Source of the DNA: Dugong dugon
Lineage: Eukaryota > Chordata > Mammalia > Sirenia > Dugongidae
NCBI GenBank assembly: GCA_030035585.1
Contig: CM057465.1
Location: 3,137,501-3,201,500 of the forward strand
Direction: 5' to 3'
DNA: 64,000 nucleotides
A program made the position numbers and the translations under genes. The notes beneath the pieces are model-generated. The model worked only from the letters and a program-made list of their open reading frames with translations. It was not told the origin of the DNA and ran no database searches. Of this stretch, positions 52,400-61,785 are shown piece after piece; within the stretch, counting starts at the first letter, position 1, and the number at the start of each line of letters is the position of its first letter.

Positions 52400-54613
52400 G
52401 ATAATTGGAATGTAGATTATACGAAGAACGAATTTAGGAAAATTGAAAGTTGTCAAAAATGAAATGGTATTAATAAGCTGAAATGGAGTGGTATGGGCCA
52501 TTTTGAATCAGACACTCTTATGGTCAAATATGCCAGGAATGACAAATTAAAAAAGAATAGCATCACATTCATTGTCAAAAAGAACATTTCAAGATCTATG
52601 CTGAAGGACAACACTGTCAGTGATAGGATAATATTCATATGCCTACAAGACAGACCAGTTAATATGACTATTATTCAAATTTGCATACCAACCACTAATG
52701 TCAAAGATGAAGAAATTGAATATTTTTACCAACTTCTGCAATCTGAAATTGATCAAATATGCAATCAAGGTGCATGGATAGTTACTGGTGATTGAAATGC
52801 GGAAGTTGGAAACAATGAAAAAGGATCAGTAGTTGGAAAATACAGCCTTGGTGACAGAAATGACACCAGAGATTGCACGATAGAATTTTGGGAGACTCTC
52901 AACCTATACATTGAAAATACCTTTTTCCAACAACATAAATTTTTAAATGGTGACTATACATACAGACCTCATCAGATGGAATACACAGGAATCAAATGGG
53001 CTTCATCTGTGGAAAGAGACTATGGAGGAGCTTAATATCATCAGTCAGAACAAGGCTGGCGGCTGACTGTGGAACACACATCAATTGCTCCTGTGCAAGT
53101 TCAAACTGAAACAGAAGAAAATTATAACAAATTCATGAGGACCAAAGTATGACCTTGAGTATATCCCATCTGAATTTAGAAACCATCTCAAGAATAAATT
53201 TGACATGTTGAACACTAATGGTCGAAGACCAGAGGAGTTGTGGAATGACATAAAGGACATCAAACATGAAGAAAGAAAGAGGTCATTAAAAAAACAGGAA
53301 ATAAAGAAAGTATCTTCTGACAAAATGGATGTCAGAAGATACTCTTCTAACAAATGGATGTCAGAAGATACTCTTCTGACAAATGGATGTTAGAAGATAC
53401 TCTGAAAGTAGCTCTTGAAAGTAGAGTAGCTAAATTGAACAGAAGAAATGAAGTAAAAACTGAACAGAAGATTTCAAAGGGCTGATTGAGGAGACACAGT
53501 AAGGTATTATAATGAAATGTGTGAAGACCTGGAGTTAGAAAACCAAAAGGGAAGAAAACACTCAGAATTTCTCAAGGTGAAAGAACTGAAGAAAAAATTC
53601 AAGCCTCACGTTGCACTTTTGCAGAATTCTATGAGCAAAATATTGAATGACACAGGAAGCATCAAAAAAAGATGGAAGGAATACACAGAGTCACTGTACC
53701 AAAAAGAACTGGGCAAATTTCTGCCATTTCAGGAGGTAGGATATGATCAAGAACTGATGGGACTGAAGGAAGAAATCTAAGCTGCACTGAAGGCATACCT
53801 GGTCAATCAACTGGAAGAGATCAATATATGGGCGAATTCCAAAGAAAGGTGGTCTAACAGAATGTGGAAATTATCGAACAATATCATTAATATTGCACAT
53901 TAAAATTTTGCTGGAGACCTTTCAAAAGTTGCTGCAGCAGTACTTCAGCAAATGACTGCCAGAAATTCAAGCAAGATTCAGAAGAGGATGGGGAACGAGG
54001 AATATCATTGCTAATATCAGATGGATCTTGGCTGAAAGCAGAGGATATCAGAAAGATGTTTACCTGTGTTTACTTGACTTTGCAAATACACTTGACTATG
54101 TGGATCATAACAAACTATGGATAACATTGCAAAGAATGGGAATTTTAGAACACTTAATTGTGCTCATGTGGAACCTGTATGTAGACTAAGAGGTAGTCGT
54201 TTGAACAGAACAAGGGGATACTGTGTGTTTTAAAATCAGGAAAGGTGTGCATCAGAGTTGTATCCTTTCACCACACTTATTCAATCTGTATGCTGAGCCA
54301 ATAATCTGAGAAACTGGATTATATGAAAAAGAAGTGGGCATTGGGATTGGAGCAAGACTCATTAACAACCTCATTATACAGATGACACAACCTTGGTTGC
54401 TGAAAGTGAAGAGGACTTGAAGCATTTACTGATGAAGACCAAAGACTATAGTCTTCATTATGGATTACACCTTAACATAAAAAAACAAAAATCCTTACAA
54501 CTGGACCAATAAGCAACATCACGATAAATGGAGAAAAGATTGAATTCATCAAGGATTTCATTTTATCTGTATCCACACTCAATGCCCATGGAAATAGCAG
54601 TTCAAGAGATCAA
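52400..54613 (+). pseudogene. RTE ORF (APE endonuclease plus reverse transcriptase), broken
   Basis: RTE elements encode a single protein that nicks DNA and reverse transcribes its own RNA. The endonuclease is visible from about 52400: LKWSGMGHFESDTLMVKYARND, KNISRSMLKDNTVSDRIIFICLQ, IQICIPTTNVKDEEIEYFYQLL and QICNQGAWIVTGD, then an in-frame stop where the family has an APE motif Trp-Asn (GDWNA type). The RT part appears in pieces from 53517 (SILNDTGSIKKRWKEYTESLY), then a KGVHQSCILSPHLFNLYAE-type motif near 54245 and a YTDDTTLVAESEEDLKHLL catalytic motif near 54370, normally YADDT. Multiple stops and frame changes exist. Confidence 0.9.
53313..53400 (+). repeat. Three tandem 29-30-nt units inside the RTE ORF
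   Basis: Units at 53313-53342, 53343-53371 and 53372-53400 follow 'tcttctgacaaatggatgt' plus 'cagaagatac'. They differ by one or two bases. Confidence 0.93.
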
Positions 54614-54922
54614 ATGAGAGGCAGGGCCAAGATGGCGGAGTAGTCAGACGCTTCCTGTGGTTCCTCTTACAACAAAGACCTGGAAAAACAAGTGAATAGA
54701 TTATATATGACAATCTAGGAGCCCTGAACATCAAAGGCAAAGTTGGGGAATCAGACTGAGTAACAGGGGGAGGGAGAGACGGTTCAGAAGCAGCGAGGAG
54801 TTGCCAGATGTGACCTGGCAGGAACTGACACCCTGCAGGCTGGATTGGCTGACGTGCGCGGTGAGGCAAGCAGTGGCACTCGGGACGTGTTTTCCACATT
54901 GGGAGAGACCAAGTGGTAGAGA
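54614..54922 (+). mobile_element. Orphan L1 5' end (copy A lineage)
   Basis: 'gcagggccaagatggcggagtagtcagacgcttcctg' (in pieces) and 'cctcttacaacaaagacctgg' match the first ~300 nt of L1 copy A (7695-8000). No ORF1, ORF2 or poly(A) follows. It is bounded by RTE at left and a SINE at right. Confidence 0.85.
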
Positions 54923-55270
54923 GTTGTTGTTCTTGTTAGCCACCACTGAGTCAACCCTCAACTCATGTTGACCCCATGAACAATGAAACAAAACACTGCC
55001 TGGTCCTGTGTCATCCCTATGGTCAGTTTGTGGATCAGACCATTGGGATCTGTAGGGTTTTCAATGACTGATTTTTGGAAGTAGATCACCAGGCCTATCT
55101 TCCTAGCCTGTCTTAGTCTAGATGCCCCACTGAAACATGTTTAGCATCATAACAACACACAAGTCTCTCCTGACCGACAGGTGGTGGCTGTGCATAAGGT
55201 GCACTGGCCTGGAATGTAACCCGGGTCTCCCACATGGAAGGTGAGAAGTCTACCACTGAACTGATACCCC
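54923..55270 (-). mobile_element. tRNA-Gly-headed afrotherian SINE, antisense
   Basis: RTE-like tail 'gttagccaccactgagtcaac' at left. At right, the complement of box B ('ggaatgtaacccgggtctccc') and of the head ('ctaccactgaactgatac'). Confidence 0.92.
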
Positions 55271-55907
55271 AATTGTATGCTTCCCCAATGAACTGTGATA
55301 TTCTTAAAGGATTTGTATCTATCTCATCTTGAAATATTTCTTTCTTAATTTCTATTTTTCCCCCCATTGGCCCTTTTGTCAATAGAACTTTTGCTTCTGA
55401 AGTTGATTGTATAAACAACAACTCTATAAACAGAGTCTAAGTTTTTAAATTTTTCCCCCACAGTATGTTCTTGAAATACATATCAGAAATATCAGTCTTA
55501 GTGCCACAAACAAGCAAGAGATTGTAGTTAAAATTAAGGAAAGATACTTGGGATCCCAAAAGTCTAAAAGCTTTAAAGACCTGAGCATAAAGTATGTATT
55601 ATAAACTATAACTGGCAAGAATTTGTGAAGCTAGACCTCTCTCAAGGTTGAACGCTGGTGTGGGTTTCTGAGAACCATCTCTGAGAAGCCAGGGAAAGGC
55701 AAGGCAATGATAAGAACCGCAGACAGGACTGAGAAATTCTGAGACAGAAAGGGCGTTCCCTTGTGTTCTGGGTGAAGCCTGTGCAGGGACCACGTCTTAC
55801 AAAGAAGATTAGCTGTGACAGATGCTACAACAGCTTTCATGCAAATGATGGCCAGAGGTATTCAGGTGGGGAGAACCTAGACAAGACAGAACAAAACAAA
55901 ACAAAAT
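55271..55907. other. unassigned intergenic DNA
   Basis: Nothing recognised. Confidence 0.45.
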
Positions 55908-56086
55908 GAACTCTTGGCGACCACATGCGTTACACAGTAGAACTGCTCCATAGTACTTTTTTGGTTGTACTCTTTACACAAGTAGATTGCCAGGTCTTTC
56001 TTCCATGGTGTGTCCCTGGGTGGGTTTGAACCACCAACCTTTAGGTTAGTAGTCAAGCACAAATGATTTGCGTCACCCAGGGACCT
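55908..56086 (-). mobile_element. Afrotherian SINE, antisense
   Basis: 'gaactcttggcgaccacatg', 'agtagattgccaggtctttctt', 'gttagtagtcaagcac' and 'cacccagggacct' at the head end. Confidence 0.88.
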
Positions 56087-58592
56087 GAGGATCTAGACAG
56101 TCTCCTGAAAATTCAGCCCTGAAAAAGGTGACAGCTAAACATTTCCCTTGTGCGAAAATGTGCAAAAATGAAAGGGACATTCTGCTCTTAGAAAGAGGAT
56201 ACTGTTGGTAGGTAAAGATTAGCCCTTCAAATTGTAGACCATGGTGGATTGCTTTCATTGTCAGCCCAAGCATAAAGAATAAGGCTATTGACCAAACACT
56301 GACGGATTTGACTCATTCACTGAATACCAGCAGGCAAAAGAAGGAAACTGGAATTTGGTGTCACTCTCTACCCCAAAGTCACAATATCAATAACTCTCCT
56401 TCTCACTCCTGGTTGAAAGATCACAAGGAGAAGGAGAACATGAGCCACAACCCTGAATTTGTTTTGAGTTGAAATTAATGTGGAATCCTAATTTGGTTGT
56501 TGTTGTTAGGTGCTATCGAGTTGGTTCCCACTCAGTTGAAGAGACCTTAAATTGGCAAGATGAAAATTTCTATTCCGGTGTGGAGTGAGGGCTTAACATA
56601 GAAATAAAGTTAATTTGAGAGAAAATGAGAAAGTCACCTTTTGGCCCATTGAAGATGTCACCTATGAAACTTCTGTCTGTCACATCGAGACCTCAGTGCC
56701 TGGGAGCAGCCTGAGACCACTTAGATGTTCCGTGAATATTTGACAAACAAATGAATGAAACAAATCCCCCAGCACAATTCATTTTAGTTCTCTCATTTAG
56801 CTTAAACTGACAAATTAGAATATCAGATTATTCCCTTTGTAAACATCACCATTCATCCAAAGAGGTGTTAGCATTATAACAACGTTGCTACTGTTTGTGT
56901 GAAAACATATCTGGGTGAAGTATTGGAGGTGCTCATGACCTGGTAGGAGTCACTGAAATTTAATTATAAAACTTGTCATGGAACCTGAACAGGATGTAAA
57001 CTGATTGTGGGGAAAAAAAAAAAAAAGCCAGATTTCACTTGACAGCCTCTTTTAACTTGCTACACTAGACCCAGGTAGAAGCAGAGTCCTGGAAATGAAA
57101 GGCTGGTGCCTGGGAAATGCAAAGAAGGCTTTGATTGGGCATTGCTTCAAAGAGCGTTCTGGACAAGTGATGCCCTGTTCCTTTCCCTTCTCCTCAACCT
57201 GCCTATTAAGCACTGAATTTTTGGGAGGCACCTCTCAACCCAGGTGTGCCTTGACATGTGGAGAGGTGGAACTTCAAAGTTGACAGATCAGAAGCATCCA
57301 ATTAAAGGAGTGTCTGACACTGTTATTCAGTGTTTGTTCGGTGAATTGAACGGATAAAGGAAAGAAATATGACCCACGAACTAGGTCTGATCAAGTCTGT
57401 GTTGCAGTAAAGGAACTTTCCAGTTAATTGATTACCATACTGTATGCTCTGGGGTGCCTGGATTTGTCCATTAACCTTATAGTCAGGGACTTTGGGGTTT
57501 ATATTTAAACTCTGGCAGTAAAATGATTTCATCTTTGGATGTCTCAATATCTCACCTGTGCTTTCCAAAGGAATAAAGACATCTCTCTGGAGTCACTTAA
57601 GTATCATTAGTACCAGATATTAGTATCTTTAGCAGAGTTTATTGAAGCTTTAAAGTAAGCAAACGTGTGTGTATGTGAACGCATGCGTGCACACAGCACA
57701 TTAATATAGAGCAAGAAAGAAAAATAAAATAAAAACAACTTGTGGGAGTTCTAGTTCCTGGTAAGCTGGAGGAGGAGGCACACTCTACCTTGTCTCTCCC
57801 ACTGAAGGCAGCTATAAAACCTAGGCAGAATGTATGGAACAGCAATCTACAGACCCACCAAAGTGAATAGTAACAGGCAGATTGGGAAAAATAAAGACCA
57901 GAATTCAAAGTACTATCTACAAGCAGTGAGTTTACTGTGTTCCCCACTCCCTTCCAGAATCTTCTGACCTGAACTCAATGAAGTCTGCAACCCAGCAGTG
58001 GACAGCAGTGTGCAGATGGAGAGAACTCCAGGAGAACGCTCTAGCTTTGGTTTGAGAAGTAGGTAAGCTCAGAGAGGGTGGGAAAAATTGCTCATTTTTC
58101 TTTTACTTTCTTTCTTTTTCTTCCTTCCTTCCTTTCTTTTTTGTTCTCTGCTCTCTCAAGTCTCAGCCCCCAAGCAATTCCATGGTGCTAATACAGCAAC
58201 TTCAATGAGAACCCACAAGAGTCATAACTCTGAAGAAGGAGAGCATTCCTCACCAACAAAAAAGCCTGTGGTCTCAAGAGGGTGAGGCAAAACTCCTTTG
58301 CTTTTCTTCTCTCTATTTTCTCCCCATGTGTGGACCAATATGGAGGAGCAGATTTGGATGTGTGGATGAGTGGAGTAACTGGCCAGAGGAACAAAATGGG
58401 AACTGGAAAGTAACAAGGAGATTGTGAGAGGGATATAAATCAGCATTCTTTATAGGATGGCCTCTTCCCAGAGGGCCTCTTAGAGTTGTAGATATGCTTC
58501 TGCTTTCATCACTGCAATATGCATGTGTGGATCGGGTCCTAAACAGCTTCCATAGATGTCAAGAACTGAACTATAAAATAGATCCCCCTAGA
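56087..58592. other. unassigned intergenic DNA
   Basis: Mostly featureless. A 40-nt RTE tail (gttgttgttaggtgctatcg) lies at 56497-56537, a short A run at 57012-57026, a GT/GC alternating scrap near 57665-57690 and a T/C-rich tract at 58095-58145. The part from 57750 to 58080 has a faint look of an old L1 5' UTR but I cannot support it. Confidence 0.45.
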
Positions 58593-58822
58593 GAGGCGGG
58601 GCTAGATGGCGCTCTAGGCAGAAGTACCACGCCGTCCCTCCACAGCAAAGATCCGAAAAACTAAGCCTAACAGAGAATCAACAATCCTGAAACCCTAGAA
58701 CATCAAATGAAGTGATAAAGAACTCAGCCAAACACCAAACGGAGTGAGAATACTGAAAGAGAACGGAGAGCAAGGAGAGACTCATGCAGAGATTCCTTAC
58801 CAGCTAACGCAGCGCGGATCCA

Positions 58823-59404
58823 TCATCTTGGATTCCTATCGGAGACCAGCAAACGGGAGAACGGGAAAGCAGCCTCGCGGAGCATCCAGTGGGAGACGGA
58901 ACGACCGGTAAATTGCGGTGTGCACTTTCCCACCCCCCACCCCTCTCCACCTTGGCTGGGGCTCCCCTGCTTCCCATGGCCAGGGTCCCTGGGCCGGGGG
59001 GCGCCGGTGCTTGGATTCCGCGCGCCCGGGCTGGCGGCTCTCTGAGAGCCGTTTGTTGGCTGCTGGCGAAGCTTTTTCTGCTGCCTCCCCCTCCTTTTGC
59101 CTGGGTGCCTGGTTCCGAGCACTGTCTTTGCTCTCTCGTGCGGGGCTGTGGGGCTGTGGGGCTGCATTTGGTCGTGTGGCTGCTTCCAGGTCTGGGTTGC
59201 CGCGCTGGTGAGATCCCAGGACTTTTGTTTGTTAGCCCCTCTGCTTCCCGTGGCCGCAGTCTCTTCACTGGGGTCTGCCGGATGATTGGATTTCGTGTGC
59301 CCAGGTGGGCGGCTCTCTAGGTGCCGTTTGTTGGCTACTAGTGCTGCCTTTTTTCTTTTTCTTTTCCTCCTGCTCCTTTTGGTTTCTCGCTTGCCTCTCA
59401 CCAC
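58823..59404 (-). CDS. Antisense open frame in L1 copy C 5' UTR (ORF0-like, hypothetical)
   Basis: 193 codons, very basic N-terminus (MVRGKRETKRSRRKRKRKK). The C-terminal ~60 residues (GHGKQGSPSQGGEGWGVGK, TGRSVSHWMLREAAFPFSRL) are homologous and in the same frame as the copy B antisense frame at 22417-22956. No known domain. Overlapping frames are also open, so chance in GC-rich DNA is a serious alternative. Confidence 0.25.
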   Translation of the reverse strand: MVRGKRETKRSRRKRKRKKAALVANKRHLESRPPGHTKSNHPADPSEETAATGSRGANKQKSWDLTSAATQTWKQPHDQMQPHSPTAPHERAKTVLGTRHPGKRRGRQQKKLRQQPTNGSQRAASPGARNPSTGAPRPRDPGHGKQGSPSQGGEGWGVGKCTPQFTGRSVSHWMLREAAFPFSRLLVSDRNPR

Positions 59405-59640
59405 CCCCCCCTCCTTTCACTCGGGTGCCTGGCTCCTTGCACCCTCTTAGCTCCTTTCTGAGGGTCCCAAGGGTGCAGGCAATTTGTGATATATGCTTTC
59501 CACTCTCCACCCTTCTTCACTCACACTCGGCCTCCTCTGTTTCCCATGGACACAGTCTCTTGCCCAGAAACACCAACCCGCACTGGCTGGCTCTCTGAGT
59601 GCCATTCATTGACTGCTGGTGTTGCTTTTTTTTTTTTTTT
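58965..59640 (+). promoter_or_regulatory. L1 copy C 5' UTR tandem monomers
   Basis: Direct repeats start near 58965, 59238 and 59535, each beginning 'cctctgcttcccgtggcc'-like and containing 'gtttgttggctgctgg'-like and 'ctcgggtgcctggctcc'-like blocks. Spacing is about 273 and 297 nt, and the last copy is shortened. Confidence 0.82.
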
Positions 59641-60353
59641 TAATTTTATTTTTTTCTTTTTCAATTAGTTTTGTTTTCTTTTCCCTCTTTTTCCCTTTTG
59701 TCTTTCTTCATTGCTTAACTTCTTGTCTCTCTATCTCTTCCTTCTCTTTCTGATCCCTGAATACCAGGCAATGTATGCCTCTGTACCTTCTGGCCAGGTT
59801 GTGCTGTGAAAACTGAGACCGACTCCCCCAGACCTCATAGCTGCATCGGTGGGATCCCTGAGAACTTTGCAGTTCTTTAACTTTTCTGATTTTTATTTGT
59901 TCATTCTTTCCTTTTCTTTCTCTTCCCCCTTCTGGTTTCCTCCATCCCATAGTCTCTCTTCTGTCCATTCCAATGACAAGCTCCCCAGCATTCTTTTATG
60001 TTTGTATGCTTTTTGCTCCTCCTCCTCTCTCCTCTCTCCCATATCCAGCTTAGCTTCACACATAACCATCTCCCTGCTGCATCCTGCCTACCTGCACTGT
60101 GCAATTGACATCACACAACCAAGCTGTGCAGGCACGCCCTATTGGAACCTGCCCAGCACTGACTACCAACCGTCCTGGTGGATGCGGTGAGTGCCACAAA
60201 CAACCCGTCCCAGTGGCTCCTCTTCATCTAGATCTGCCCAGCTGTACCACAAGGATGAAACAAAAAAAATCTACAATCAATAAACGAGAGAAATATCTAT
60301 TGAATGCCCCCAAAACAGCAAACAATATCAAAACATTTACAAAAACAAGACAA

Positions 60354-61351
60354 GATGACTCCAATAGGCATCCAAATTAAAACACCAGATAACTCTCCTG
60401 TGGAAGAAAATGCACTAGAAGTACCTGATAGGGAACTCAAATCACTAATACTCAGAATTTTCCAACAACTGAGGCAAAAAGCTGACAAACATGAGGAAAA
60501 AATAGACAAATTTATAGAAAACACAGACAAAAAATTGGAAGAATTCAGGAAGATGATGCAGGAACAAACTGCCAAAATAAATTCACAACTCGAAATTATA
60601 CAAAATCAACAATTAGAAATCCAAAAGATAAACAACAAGATTTCAGAAATGGACAGTGTCATAGAAGGGCTGAGAAGTAGATTTGAAACCGTGGAAGACA
60701 GGATCAGTGGAACTGAAGACAAACACTTGGATACAACTCTGTTTCAGGAAAACTCAGAAAAAAGAACAAAGAAAAATGAAGAGACCCTGAGAGTTATATG
60801 GGACACAATTAAAAGCAAAAACTTACGAGTGATTGGCATCCCAGAACAGGGGGAGAAAACAGAAAACAGAGAGGATCATTGAGGAACGTCTGACAGAAAA
60901 CTTTCCCAATATCATGAAACATGAAAAGCTGGCCATCCAAGAAGCTCAACGAACCCCATATAGAAGAGACCCCAAAAGAAAATCACCTAGACATATCATA
61001 TTTACACTCACCAAAACTAAAGACAAACAAAGAATCCTGAGAGCAGCTCGTGATAAACAAGAAGTCACATACAGAGGAGAAACAATAAGACTAAGCTCAG
61101 ATTATTCGGCAGAAACCATGCAGGCAAGAAGGCAATGGGATGACATATATAAAATCTTGAAAGAAAAAAATAGTCAGCCAAGAATAATATATCCTGCAAA
61201 ACTCTCGTTCAAATTTGATGGTGAAATTAGGTCATTTCCCGATAAACAGAAACTAAGGGAATATGCAAAAGTCAAATCAAACGTACAAGAATTATTAAAG
61301 GGATTTCTTCTATCTGAGGACAAACAGCTTCATCCCTCAGGCAGGACCTAG
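60354..61351 (+). pseudogene. L1 copy C ORF1 (RNA-binding chaperone), one main frameshift
   Basis: MTPIGIQIKTPDNSPVEENALEVPDRELKSL starts at 60354. An in-frame upstream ATG at 60304 exists, but copy B supports 60354. The coiled coil runs about residues 40-140 (KADKHEEKIDKFIENTDKK, EIIQNQQLEIQKINNKISEMDS). The RRM-like part is VIWDTIKSKNLRVIGIPEQGEK. After one frame change near 60875 the rest is open to 61351: NFPNIMKHEKLAIQEAQRTPYRRDPKRKSPRHIIFTLTKTKDKQRILRAARDK, then MQARRQWDDIYKILKEKN and the end QLHPSGRT. About 332 residues in total, the best-preserved ORF1 here. Confidence 0.95.
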
Positions 61352-61511
61352 GAACTAGGACGCAGGTTCATACGAACCAGATACCATTCTAGGAAATGAA
61401 CTACTGAGGACTATCCAAAAACAAAAGAAATACAACAGGGAATCAGAGCAATCAATCAAAGGATGACAACAACATCAAAACAATGAAAGAGGGAAAAAAC
61501 GGCATAGGTAT

Positions 61512-61785
61512 AGAACCTTCTAAAGGAGAGGAAGGCAAGGCGATACCAAGTAAGGGTAAACTGCTTCAAACTTAGAAAGATAAGGGTAAAATTCATGGTA
61601 AACACAAAGAAAGTTAACAAACCAACTCATAAAAATAAAGACGAAAAACATAAAGTTTCAGCAAAAACAAAACCTACAAAAACAAAAGAAATGAACACAA
61701 AATCCACAAACAAAAGTAACTCAGCACAAGAGAGTAAGAAGAACAAAGAAAACGTCAGCACCACAAAAAAAGCACTACAAAATGA
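61512..61785 (+). CDS. Inter-ORF lysine-rich frame in L1 copy C (altered)
   Basis: The frame matching the copy B small ORF is open but lacks its ATG (AAG instead). Its first available ATG is at 61595 (MVNTKKVNKPTHKNKDEKHKVSAKTKPTKTKEMNTKSTNKSNSAQESKKNKEN). One A fewer in the run near 61770 makes it pass the ORF2 start in another frame and stop at 61921. So copy C has lost the ATGA overlap seen in A and B. Confidence 0.35.

Larger units (their letters stand above)
52005..54613 (+). mobile_element. RTE-clade LINE, nearly full length, broken
   Basis: Starts with a 5' UTR ('cttgcctgtcagtttgtcatac') and runs through endonuclease and RT to about 54613, where an L1 5' fragment follows. The last ~600 nt of a normal RTE (seen at 46678-47210 and 38025-38490) are missing. 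It is the reference copy in this window for the RTE 5' half. Confidence 0.92.
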
